64,000 nt of DNA from NCBI GenBank assembly GCA_016217675.1, contig JACRHC010000002.1, positions 1-64,000 of the forward strand, in the 5' to 3' direction. The translations under genes were made by a program, and so were the position numbers. Origin of the DNA: Nitrospirota bacterium (GTDB lineage Bacteria; Nitrospirota; Thermodesulfovibrionia; Thermodesulfovibrionales; UBA6898). Positions 9,852-16,956 of this stretch are shown here, piece by piece. The number at the start of each line of letters is the position of its first letter. Position 1 is the first letter of the stretch. The notes beneath the pieces are model-generated. The model saw only the letters and a program-made list of their open reading frames with translations. It did not search any database and had not been told where the DNA came from.

Positions 9852-10201
9852 TGGACCATTTCACCAATCCCCGCAATGTTGGGGATATGGCAGATGCGGA
9901 CGGTGTAGGCCAGGAGGGAAATCCGACCTGCGGCGATGCGATGAAGATCTATATCAAGGTGAAGGACGACCGCATTGTTGATGCAAAGTTCAAGACCTTT
10001 GGCTGTGGTGCGGCAATTGCGGTGAGCAGCATGGTGACCGAGATGGTGAAGGGCAAGACACTGGACGAGGCGCTTGCGATATCCAAGGAGGCTGTTGCCA
10101 ACGAGCTTGGCGGACTGCCGCCGCAGAAGATGCACTGCTCCATGCTCGGGTCTGATGCTCTGAAAAAAGCGATCGAGGATTACCGTTCCAGACAGAAGTG
10201 A
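9833..10201 (+). CDS. nifU: Fe-S cluster scaffold, NifU N-terminal/IscU family
   Basis: The 122-residue protein is the platform on which Fe-S clusters are built with sulfur from the upstream desulfurase. The three ligand cysteines are in NPTCGDAMKIYI, FKTFGCGAAIAVSS and KMHCSMLGSDAL. It is the stand-alone scaffold domain, lacking the ferredoxin-like and Nfu domains of full NifU. The ATG lies inside the end of the desulfurase gene (19-base overlap) and follows AGAGGAAGGTGG. It ends the Fe-S operon. Confidence 0.93.
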   Translation: MYSDKVMDHFTNPRNVGDMADADGVGQEGNPTCGDAMKIYIKVKDDRIVDAKFKTFGCGAAIAVSSMVTEMVKGKTLDEALAISKEAVANELGGLPPQKMHCSMLGSDALKKAIEDYRSRQK

Positions 10202-10280
10202 CAGCCTGCATAATACGCCGTCCTTTTCTGCAGCCATTTCTTTACAAAAGATAAAGTGAGCTGTTAAACTATACTGATTT

Positions 10281-10373
10281 GGAGAGGTGGCCGAGTCGGT
10301 CGAAGGCAACCGCCTGCTAAGCGGTTGAATGGGTAACACCGTTCCCAGGGTTCGAATCCCTGCCTCTCCGCCA
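10281..10373 (+). tRNA. tRNA-Ser (anticodon GCT)
   Basis: The acceptor GGAGAGG pairs with CCTCTCC at the end, followed by G and an encoded CCA. The D arm (GCCGAG), the anticodon stem ACCGC/GCGGT with loop CTGCTAA (anticodon 10316-10318), a long variable arm (about 18 bases) and the T loop GTTCGAATC are all present. The long variable arm agrees with serine. A -10-like TATACT stands at 10270-10275. Confidence 0.97.
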
Positions 10374-10422
10374 TTTTGGGCTTGGAGAATAAATTTATTT
10401 CATCATCAAGGAGGAGCAGTAA

Positions 10423-10968
10423 ATGAAGAAGCAGATTTTAGTAGCAGTATGTGGTATCGCACTTGTGTTAAGTTTTGGTGCATGCAAGAAGAAGGAGGAG
10501 AAGCCTCAGGTTCCGCAGGCAGGTGAACAGGGACAGCTTCCTCCAGGACATCCGCCAATGCCGGGTGCTCAGGGTGGCCAGGGTGGTCAGCAGGTAACGA
10601 TGCCAAAGGGTCAGACCACGGTTTCCCTTCCGGATGCAGTGAAGGGCAAGTGGAAAGCTGTTGTGCTTGTAGTAGAGGACAAGGGCAGCAAGAAGAAGAG
10701 CGAATATACAATCAATGTTAACAGTGATTTCAAGGTGCCGGGCTCAAACCTGAAGCTGGCGGTCAGTGAGTTCATACCTGACTTCAAGATGGACGGTCTC
10801 ACAATCACTTCACTTTCAAATGAGCCGAACAATCCTGCTGTGGGTCTGAAGGTATTGGAAGATGAGAAGGAAGTATTCAAGGGATGGCTGTATTCGAAGT
10901 TCCCTGCAATTCATCCGTTTGAACATCCGAAATACGCGATCATGCTGAAGAGCGGCATAAAGAAATAA
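10423..10968 (+). CDS. Lipoprotein, DUF2155-like
   Basis: The 181-residue protein starts with a lipoprotein signal (MKKQILVAVCGIALVL, lipobox SFGAC), so it is probably anchored in a membrane by its cysteine. A lysine-rich then Gly/Gln/Pro-rich linker covers residues 22-60. The C-terminal 115 residues (PDAVKGKWKAVVLVVEDK ... SNEPNNPAVGLKV ... FKGWLYSKFPAIHPFEHP) look like the DUF2155 family, of unknown function. AAGGAGG precedes the ATG. It lies between two tRNA genes on the same strand, so it may share their transcript. Confidence 0.85.
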   Translation: MKKQILVAVCGIALVLSFGACKKKEEKPQVPQAGEQGQLPPGHPPMPGAQGGQGGQQVTMPKGQTTVSLPDAVKGKWKAVVLVVEDKGSKKKSEYTINVNSDFKVPGSNLKLAVSEFIPDFKMDGLTITSLSNEPNNPAVGLKVLEDEKEVFKGWLYSKFPAIHPFEHPKYAIMLKSGIKK

Positions 10969-10985
10969 TCAGTTCTTTAAGGTGT

Positions 10986-11062
10986 GCGCCCTTAGCTCAG
11001 CTGGATAGAGCGTCAGACTACGAATCTGTAGGCCGGGGGTTCGAATCCCTCAGGGCGCGCCA
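10986..11062 (+). tRNA. tRNA-Arg (anticodon ACG)
   Basis: GCGCCCT pairs with AGGGCGC, followed by G and an encoded CCA. The D-arm TAGCTCAGCTGGATAGAGC, the anticodon loop CTACGAA (anticodon 11020-11022) closed by CAGA/TCTG, and the T loop GTTCGAATC are present. ACG is expected to be read as inosine-CG for CGN arginine codons. Confidence 0.97.
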
Positions 11063-11098
11063 GTTGAAATCCTAAGACGTAATAGAATCATGATAATT

Positions 11099-11138
11099 GG
11101 GGTTGCAGGCAGAAACTGTGCTTGCAGCCCCGAATTTT
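11099..11138 (+). terminator. Probable terminator after tRNA-Arg
   Basis: GGGGTTGCAGGC pairs with GCTTGCAGCCCC (with two G-U pairs) over a nine-base loop, then GAATTTT. Its position 36 bases after the tRNA suggests it ends that transcript. Confidence 0.55.
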
Positions 11139-11198
11139 CGCTGTCCGTTGACCTTCCAAATACAGATTCCTCTTTCGCAGTCATTCAATTTATTGCAC

Positions 11199-11227
11199 TT
11201 GCAAGCTCGTTTCGTTAGCGTTAATAT
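11199..11227 (+). promoter_or_regulatory. Promoter of the phoB-like gene, apparently leaderless
   Basis: TTGCAA at 11199-11204 and TAATAT at 11222-11227 are 17 bases apart. The ATG of the response regulator lies only six bases after the -10, where transcription would be expected to begin, and no Shine-Dalgarno sequence is visible. Confidence 0.5.
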
Positions 11228-11233
11228 GTATCC

Positions 11234-11932
11234 ATGGTACGAAAGCGGATATTGGTAGTTGATGACGAGCCCGACATTGTGGAGCTGGTCACCTACAACC
11301 TGAAGAAAGAAGGGTTTGAGGTTTCCTCTGCATTTGACGGCAACGAAGCGCTTGCCCGAATCAAAAAGGCCGATTTTGATTTCCTTATTCTTGACCTCAT
11401 GCTCCCGGGGATCCAGGGCATGGAACTCTGTCGTATCCTCAGAAATAATCCTGCGACCAGGCATATTCCCGTAATCATGCTCACGGCAAAAGGAGAAGAA
11501 GTCGACAGGATCATCGGTCTCGAAACGGGTGCTGATGACTACATGACAAAACCCTTCAGTCTGAGGGAGCTAATTGCCCGTGTGAGGGCTGTTTTAAGGA
11601 GGGCCAGCGAAAGAGCGGCTGAAGACGCAACGATCCGTGTCGGTGACCTTCTGATCAACAAGGAGGCCTATTCGGTATTAAAGAAAAATGTGCCTGTTAT
11701 TATCAGCTCGACTGAATTCAGACTCCTGCTGTATCTTGCTGAGAGAAAGGGCAGGATATTCAGCAGGGATCAGCTTCTCGATGCAGCATGGAAGGACGAG
11801 GCGTTTGTGGAACCACGCACCGTAGATGTGCATATCAGGCGCCTTCGTACACATATTGAGGATGATCCCTCTGATCCCCGATATATAAAGACACGCAGGG
11901 GAATAGGCTACTATATGGACGCTGACCTGTGA
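11234..11932 (+). CDS. phoB: OmpR/PhoB-family response regulator
   Basis: The 232-residue transcription factor has a receiver domain (ILVVDDEPDIVELV, phospho-acceptor Asp in FLILDLMLPG, Lys in DDYMTKPFSLREL) and a C-terminal winged helix (FRLLLYLAERKGRIFSRDQLLDAAWK, then RTVDVHIRRLRTHIEDD). It overlaps by four bases with a PhoR-type kinase. Together with the pst-phoU operon in the same window, phosphate control is likely but not proven. The start lacks a ribosome site (see the promoter entry). Confidence 0.9.
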   Translation: MVRKRILVVDDEPDIVELVTYNLKKEGFEVSSAFDGNEALARIKKADFDFLILDLMLPGIQGMELCRILRNNPATRHIPVIMLTAKGEEVDRIIGLETGADDYMTKPFSLRELIARVRAVLRRASERAAEDATIRVGDLLINKEAYSVLKKNVPVIISSTEFRLLLYLAERKGRIFSRDQLLDAAWKDEAFVEPRTVDVHIRRLRTHIEDDPSDPRYIKTRRGIGYYMDADL

Positions 11933-13659
11933 AACACGGGCTGTTCAGACGCATTTTTATCCTCTACGCCCTGGTGATCGTACTGGCCCTTGTTTTTGTC
12001 GAGATCTTCATAACTTCGGCTGTCCGTAACAGTTATCTGGAAACGCTCAGAGGCAGCCTTGCTGCTCAGATAAGTCTCATTGCAAGGAATATTTCGTTCA
12101 CCCCGTCGAATCTTGACAGCCTCTGCAGAGGGCTAAAAAAAGAGACCGGTGCAAGGGTAACGATCATTGACATGGACGGAAGGGTTATCGGAGATTCGGA
12201 TACCGATTCTTCTCTCATGGACAATCACCTTCACCGGGCCGAGATCGAACAGGCAGTTCTGTTCGGGACGGGTTTCGCGATCCGTCATAGCGGGACCATG
12301 AACTACGATTTCCTGTATCTGGCAAAGAAGATCTCGCACGGACGGGGAGAAGGTTTTATACGACTGTCTGTGCCTTTGGGAGAGGTGGACAGTGCCGTAA
12401 ATATCCTCAGGATGAAGATCATCCTCAGTGTTGTGGGTGTATTCCTCGTAACCTGGATGTTTTCGATCTGGCAGACAAACCACCTGCGCCGCCTGCTTAT
12501 ACAGATCACGGATTTTTCGAAGTCACTCTCTCGGGGAGAGATCGACAAGCGGCTTTTCCTGAAGGATTCGGGTGAGTTCAATGAGATTGCCGATAACCTT
12601 ACCTCCATGTCCGTCAAGCTGCAGGGTACGATTGGTGAGAGCGAAGAGGAGAGGAACCGGCTGAACGTTATCCTGAGAAGCGTTCCTGATGCACTGCTGA
12701 TCATCGATGCCAAAGGCCTCATCACGCTGTCGAGTTCTTCTGCCCGGGAATTTTTCGGTGATGTCCCCATGACTGGGCTCCCCTTTATGGAAGTTGTGCG
12801 GAACCATGAATTTGCGAATATTATGGATGAGGTGCGCAGGGACCTGTCACCGGTTATGACAGAGTTCAGGATTGATAACCCAACTGAAAAATATTTAAGT
12901 GTTCGGGTTTCGCCGCTCTTCTACCATGGACATGAGCTCTCCGGGTTTGTCGCGATCTTTCATGATATTACTCAGAATGAGAAGCTCGAGCAGGTCAGAA
13001 AGGATTTTGTTGCCAATGTGTCTCACGAGTTGAAGACCCCCATTACTGCGATCAGGGGATTTGCCGATACGCTGCTTGATGGAGCCTTAGATGACCGTGA
13101 GAATGCTGCCAGGTTCATCCAGACCATTAAGTCAAACAGCGAACGTATCAACAGTCTTGTTGACGACCTCATGACTATCTCCAAGATCGAATTGGGTGTG
13201 ATCAGGGTTGATAAGTCGCTGATCGATTGCGGGGATGTCTTTGAGAATATCATGGAGATGTTCAGGGGCAGGGCTTCTGCAAAGGGGCTAACCCTGGAGG
13301 TTATTCAGAGTCCGGAACTGCTTCAGATCTCTGCTGACAGAAACCGCCTCCTCCAGATATTGACCAACCTGGTTGACAATGCGATAAAGTTCACGGAAAA
13401 AGGCGGGGTTACCTTTGGCATTGACCAGGAGGAAGGAAAGCCGTATCTGTTTGTGGAAGACACCGGCATAGGGGTTCCCGCAAAGTTCATATCGAGGCTC
13501 GGGGAGCGGTTCTTCAGGGTCGACCCGGGCCGCTCACGCACCATGGGCGGCACCGGTCTCGGTCTTGCAATCGTCAAGCACCTTGTAAAGGCGCATGGCT
13601 GGAACCTGAAGATAGAAAGTATACCCGGCAAGGGCAGCAGGGTAAAGATCATCATTTGA
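11929..13659 (+). CDS. phoR: Sensor histidine kinase, PhoR-like
   Basis: The 576-residue membrane kinase has a first membrane helix at about 8-28, an extracytoplasmic segment to about 155, a second helix at about 160-180, HAMP at 185-235, PAS at about 245-335, then the H-box VSHELKTPITAIRGF near 365, N-box NLVDNAIKFTEKGG, G1 VEDTGIGVP and G2 GGTGLGLAIVKHLV. The PhoR-type TM-x-TM-HAMP-PAS-HisKA order and the coupling to the PhoB-like gene indicate phosphate or envelope sensing. The start is a GTG overlapping the regulator. Confidence 0.9.
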   Translation: MKHGLFRRIFILYALVIVLALVFVEIFITSAVRNSYLETLRGSLAAQISLIARNISFTPSNLDSLCRGLKKETGARVTIIDMDGRVIGDSDTDSSLMDNHLHRAEIEQAVLFGTGFAIRHSGTMNYDFLYLAKKISHGRGEGFIRLSVPLGEVDSAVNILRMKIILSVVGVFLVTWMFSIWQTNHLRRLLIQITDFSKSLSRGEIDKRLFLKDSGEFNEIADNLTSMSVKLQGTIGESEEERNRLNVILRSVPDALLIIDAKGLITLSSSSAREFFGDVPMTGLPFMEVVRNHEFANIMDEVRRDLSPVMTEFRIDNPTEKYLSVRVSPLFYHGHELSGFVAIFHDITQNEKLEQVRKDFVANVSHELKTPITAIRGFADTLLDGALDDRENAARFIQTIKSNSERINSLVDDLMTISKIELGVIRVDKSLIDCGDVFENIMEMFRGRASAKGLTLEVIQSPELLQISADRNRLLQILTNLVDNAIKFTEKGGVTFGIDQEEGKPYLFVEDTGIGVPAKFISRLGERFFRVDPGRSRTMGGTGLGLAIVKHLVKAHGWNLKIESIPGKGSRVKIII

Positions 13660-13744
13660 CAGAACATGCAGGAAATCTTGTAAATTACCTTCAAACAGGC
13701 TAATATTTTTAATAGCAATTATAACTTTAGGGAAGAGGTGAATC

Positions 13745-13903
13745 ATGGGAAAGTGGAGATGTACTATTTGCGGTTATGTTTATGATCCGGAGTTTGGAGA
13801 TGCTGATGGCGGTATTGCTCCCGGCACAAGGTTTGAAGATATCCCTGACGGCTGGACATGTCCGGTTTGCGGCGCAACAAAAGATTCATTTGAGCAGGTC
13901 TAA
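13745..13903 (+). CDS. Rubredoxin
   Basis: This 52-residue gene encodes a classic one-iron redox protein: [14 protein letters not shown] near the start and [11 protein letters not shown] near the end supply the four cysteine ligands, with the conserved PDGWTCP in between. GGGAAGAGG lies upstream of the ATG. Rubredoxins pass electrons to oxygen- or peroxide-reducing enzymes in anaerobes; the partner is not in the window. It stands alone behind the phoR-like gene and is followed by a strong terminator. Confidence 0.95.
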   Translation: MGKWRCTICGYVYDPEFGDADGGIAPGTRFEDIPDGWTCPVCGATKDSFEQV

Positions 13904-13949
13904 CCGCATAGTGCTGATTTGAGTGTAGTGCGGTTTCCCTCTCTGTATC

Positions 13950-13988
13950 AAAAGAAAACCCTGCCTGCTATTGGCGGGGTTTTCTTTT
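13950..13988. terminator. Strong bidirectional terminator between rubredoxin and dapB
   Basis: AAAAGAAAACCCTGCC pairs with GGCGGGGTTTTCTTTT over a short loop; with the A-run on one side and T-run on the other, it works in both directions. It separates convergent genes. Confidence 0.85.
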
Positions 13989-14021
13989 GATTGTGCATAG
14001 TTATATAAGTTATCTTAGAAA

Positions 14022-14825
14022 CTACTTTAGATTCAAAACATCCTGCATATCGTAAAGTCCTGCTGGTTTGTCAGCCAACCAAAGGGCTGCCTTGAGAGCT
14101 CCCCTTGCAAAGGTGTCTCTGCTTGAAGCCTTGTGCGTGATCTCAATCCTTTCGCCCAGGCCGCCGAACAGAACCGTATGCTCTCCTACAATATCTCCGG
14201 CCCTGACTGTCTGGATGCCTATTTCTTTTTTTGTTCTTTGGCCGATGATTCCATGCCTTGCATAAACGCCGACTTCATCAAGGTTTCTGCTAACAGCATC
14301 CGCTATCACCTGGGCCATCTTCAGGGCTGTGCCGCTTGGGGCGTCCTTTTTCAGCCTGTGATGCGCTTCAACAATCTCGATATCGTAATCATCTCCAAGG
14401 ACCCGCGCAACGTCCTGCAGGACTTTAAGCAGGAGGTTTACTCCAAGGCTCATATTCGAGGCCATTACACAGGGTATTTTGCTGAGCATCGGCTCCATCT
14501 GTTTGAGATCATCTTTTGAGAGGCCGGTCGTACCGATCACCATGGCTTTGCCCTTTTGGGCTGCTATCTCCAGGTTCTTCATCGTCGATTCAACTGAGGT
14601 AAAATCAATAATGATATCAACTACATCCATCACCTTTTCCCTGCTGTCCTGAAGCAAAACGCCTGTTTCTCCGATGCCGGCAAGGACGCCGATGTCTTTG
14701 CCAATGTCCTTATGTCCTGTTCTCTCGAATGCACCCGCTAACTGAAGCCCTTCGTATTCCCTGCAGAGGGCGGTGATTCTGCTTCCCATCTTTCCTGCTG
14801 CTCCTGGTACGCCGATCTTTATCAT
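14022..14825 (-). CDS. dapB: 4-Hydroxy-tetrahydrodipicolinate reductase DapB
   Basis: The 267-residue enzyme reduces the dihydrodipicolinate precursor with NAD(P)H in lysine/diaminopimelate synthesis. The nucleotide-binding GVPGAAGKMGSRI opens the protein, IGTTGLSKDDL and ASNMSLGVNLL follow, and the catalytic motif EAHHRLKKDAPSGTALKMA is near residue 155. AGGAGGAGG precedes the ATG on the minus strand. It is the last gene of a minus-strand run beginning at uvrA or apbE. Confidence 0.96.
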   Translation of the reverse strand: MIKIGVPGAAGKMGSRITALCREYEGLQLAGAFERTGHKDIGKDIGVLAGIGETGVLLQDSREKVMDVVDIIIDFTSVESTMKNLEIAAQKGKAMVIGTTGLSKDDLKQMEPMLSKIPCVMASNMSLGVNLLLKVLQDVARVLGDDYDIEIVEAHHRLKKDAPSGTALKMAQVIADAVSRNLDEVGVYARHGIIGQRTKKEIGIQTVRAGDIVGEHTVLFGGLGERIEITHKASSRDTFARGALKAALWLADKPAGLYDMQDVLNLK

Positions 14826-14837
14826 GCCTCCTCCTGT

Positions 14838-15011
14838 CTAATCATCGAGTTCTCCTTCATCTTCCTCTTCTTCTTTTTTGCCTTCTATGCGGTAATCTTC
14901 CGAGGCCCAGGCGCCCAGATCAATCATCTTACAGCGCTCAGAACAGAACGGCCTGTAAGGGTTCTCCTCCCAGGTCGTCTTTTTCCTGCATATGCGACAA
15001 ACGATCTGCAT
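14838..15011 (-). CDS. yacG: YacG-family small zinc protein (DNA gyrase inhibitor type)
   Basis: The 57-residue protein reads [11 protein letters not shown], then [18 protein letters not shown], and an acidic tail [11 protein letters not shown]. The C-x2-C ... C-x3-C zinc site and RPFCSxRCKxxDLGxW are the YacG signature; the E. coli protein binds and inhibits GyrB. Its start is two bases from the stop of the preceding membrane protein gene, so they are co-transcribed. Gyrase control by this one is inferred from the family. Confidence 0.9.
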   Translation of the reverse strand: MQIVCRICRKKTTWEENPYRPFCSERCKMIDLGAWASEDYRIEGKKEEEEDEGELDD

Positions 15012-15012
15012 T

Positions 15013-15549
15013 TCAGGCCCGGGCTACATTTTGTATCGAGTCCTGCTCATTTTTCAACAGGTTTTTTATGAGGATGTCTGCGACCAGACCGTTTGCAAAA
15101 CCGGTCAGTGTCCCGATAAGTAAAATGACGGGGCTGATAAACAGCACTGCCTCGATTCTCCGGATGAAGAGCAGGTATGCAAAAAAAAGCTGCGCAGCAT
15201 TATGAAAGAACGCGCCGATGAGACTGAGGCCGACAGGGCCGAAGATATTCCTGCTGATGCTGAGCACAGCCCCCATTGCAATGGTACCCGCAAGGCCGCC
15301 GCCAAGGCTCAGCATGAAGGCAGGCCCTAAAAAAGTGCCCGAGAAAATGGAGCCAAGCACGACCCTGATGAGCGTGATCATCATCGCAGTCCTGAAACCG
15401 AACATGACGAGCGCCGTAAGGGTTATGATATTTGAGATCCCAAATCTGAGCCATGGCACCGGACTTGGCAGCAGGGCTTCAAACCCGTGGAGGGCAAGGG
15501 CATAGGCCGACAGGATGGCGATGCGGTATTTATCCTGTAATGGCATCAA
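15013..15549 (-). CDS. Gx-transporter family membrane protein (heptaprenyl diphosphate synthase component I-like)
   Basis: The 178-residue, very hydrophobic protein has about five membrane helices with conserved glycines: [38 protein letters not shown] and [19 protein letters not shown]. These match the Gx transporter/HepT component I family, thought to be a substrate-specific membrane component of unknown substrate. It overlaps the NusG-II gene by 20 bases and sits in a cluster with apbE, a combination often found near flavin or quinone redox genes. I cannot name the substrate. Confidence 0.82.
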   Translation of the reverse strand: MMPLQDKYRIAILSAYALALHGFEALLPSPVPWLRFGISNIITLTALVMFGFRTAMMITLIRVVLGSIFSGTFLGPAFMLSLGGGLAGTIAMGAVLSISRNIFGPVGLSLIGAFFHNAAQLFFAYLLFIRRIEAVLFISPVILLIGTLTGFANGLVADILIKNLLKNEQDSIQNVARA

Positions 15550-15907
15550 TATCTTTTTTTGACCTGCTGCCGACTATGACAACAATATTGTTTGGCAGGC
15601 AGACGATGGTGCCCTTTGATATCCATCCCTGTTTCACGCATGTCTGGTTGCTGCAGTCTGCTTCTCTCATGCGGACTTTGTTGTTCTTTATTTCGAGAAC
15701 TGTGCGGCCATCTGTTCCTTCTATCGAAATCTCTGTGTTGACATCAAGGGCAAGGGTATAAACCGGTTTGCCGTTCACTTCGACAAGAACATCAGATCCC
15801 AGCGAAAACGCTTCCCGCGTATATACGAGTCCGGCAATCGACGTAACGATGAGGAGCAGGAAAAGGATCCTGTCGGCTATCGTGGTATTCCTAATGGCCT
15901 TTTTCAA
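15530..15907 (-). CDS. NusG domain II-containing membrane-anchored protein
   Basis: The 125-residue protein has one N-terminal membrane helix (ADRILFLLLIVTSIAGLVYT) followed by a NusG-II-like beta domain outside the membrane, containing VLVEVNGKPVYTLAL, MREADCSNQTCVKQGWI and IVCLPNNIVVIV. The C-x4-C plus CLP cysteines are typical of this family, which commonly neighbours Gx-transporter and apbE genes, as here. Function unknown. It overlaps both neighbours, so the three genes form one unit. Confidence 0.85.
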   Translation of the reverse strand: MKKAIRNTTIADRILFLLLIVTSIAGLVYTREAFSLGSDVLVEVNGKPVYTLALDVNTEISIEGTDGRTVLEIKNNKVRMREADCSNQTCVKQGWISKGTIVCLPNNIVVIVGSRSKKDIDAITG

Positions 15908-16913
15908 TGGTTATCTTATCCTTTATGGCATCGGTCATATGAATTGTTCCGCTGCCGTCAATGATTATGGCATCTACGCCTATTTCTTTGGCCAATTTCA
16001 AGCCCTTCTCAGGGCCGAGGATAAAGATGGCGTTATCGAAACCGTCCGTAATGACGCCCTTCTCAGCGATAACACTAACACTTCTGCAGAGTTCAGCCGG
16101 ATACCCGGACTTCGGATCCAGCAGGTGGTGATATCTTTTTCCCTCGCTGAGAAAAAATCTTTCGTAATCCCCTGCGGTTGATATTGCCTTATCACCTAAC
16201 CTGATCCTGGCAATGATCTCATCCCTTTCACCTGTCTGACGGGGGTTTTTTATGCCAATGACCCAGAGACCTTTGTCCGGCTTTACACCAAAAGTCCTGA
16301 TATCGCCTGCAATCGAAACAAGGCCTGACCGGATACCCTCTTTCTTCAGCGACTCCACGGCAAGGTCTGCAGCATATCCCTTTGCAATGCCTCCGAGGTC
16401 AATCATCATGCCTTTACGTTTGAGAAAGACGGTGAAGGCAGCCCTATCTATAAGTATATCCTTGTAGTTCACAAGAGGTAAAGCCTGCGCAAGCTCGAAC
16501 TCCGTCGGTTTTCTCCTGTTCGGAAAATCCCAAAGCCTGACGACCGGACCGATCGTCGGATCGAATGCTCCCCCTGACTTTTCTGCAGCAATGACTGCCT
16601 GTTCGATGACATCAAGACTTTCCGGGGAGACCTTTACTGCATGCATGCCCGCATTTCTGTTGATCCCGGCAAGCTCGCTGTTTTCTGAATAGAAATTTAT
16701 AAGTTCGCCGAATCTGCCGATCTCGGCGAAAGTTCTTTGCATGGCACTTTCTGCCGCCTCCTTCGAGTCAGCAACAACCGTGATGCTCACCATGGTGTCC
16801 ATGAGCGGCATGGTTTTACTAAAGACAGAGGCCTTTCCAAATGAACAGGAAAGAGCTGATGTCAGGAGAATAAGAATAAGCAGGCTGATGTTTCGCAATG
16901 CATTCATGATCAA
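15891..16913 (-). CDS. apbE: FAD:protein FMN transferase (ApbE family)
   Basis: The 340-residue protein attaches FMN through a phosphoester to threonines of extracytoplasmic redox proteins. A signal segment (LLILILLTSALSC) may include a lipobox, so it is probably exported. MPLMDTMVSITV, AFDPTIGPVVRLW, DLGGIAKGYAADLA and the metal-site region ISTAGDYERFF ... HHLLDPKSGYPA are family motifs; SVSVIAEKGVITDGFDNAIFILG closes the domain. Downstream genes are NusG-II and Gx-transporter. No flavin-accepting subunit (RnfG/NqrC) is in the window. Confidence 0.92.
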   Translation of the reverse strand: MIMNALRNISLLILILLTSALSCSFGKASVFSKTMPLMDTMVSITVVADSKEAAESAMQRTFAEIGRFGELINFYSENSELAGINRNAGMHAVKVSPESLDVIEQAVIAAEKSGGAFDPTIGPVVRLWDFPNRRKPTEFELAQALPLVNYKDILIDRAAFTVFLKRKGMMIDLGGIAKGYAADLAVESLKKEGIRSGLVSIAGDIRTFGVKPDKGLWVIGIKNPRQTGERDEIIARIRLGDKAISTAGDYERFFLSEGKRYHHLLDPKSGYPAELCRSVSVIAEKGVITDGFDNAIFILGPEKGLKLAKEIGVDAIIIDGSGTIHMTDAIKDKITIEKGH

Positions 16914-16956
16914 GATATCCTTAATGTTAGATCAAAATCATATGATAGGGAAAGCC

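Noticed and set aside
10241-10275. A full promoter for tRNA-Ser from TTTACA and TATACT
   Set aside because: The hexamers are 23 bases apart, too far; only the -10-like element is kept in the tRNA entry.
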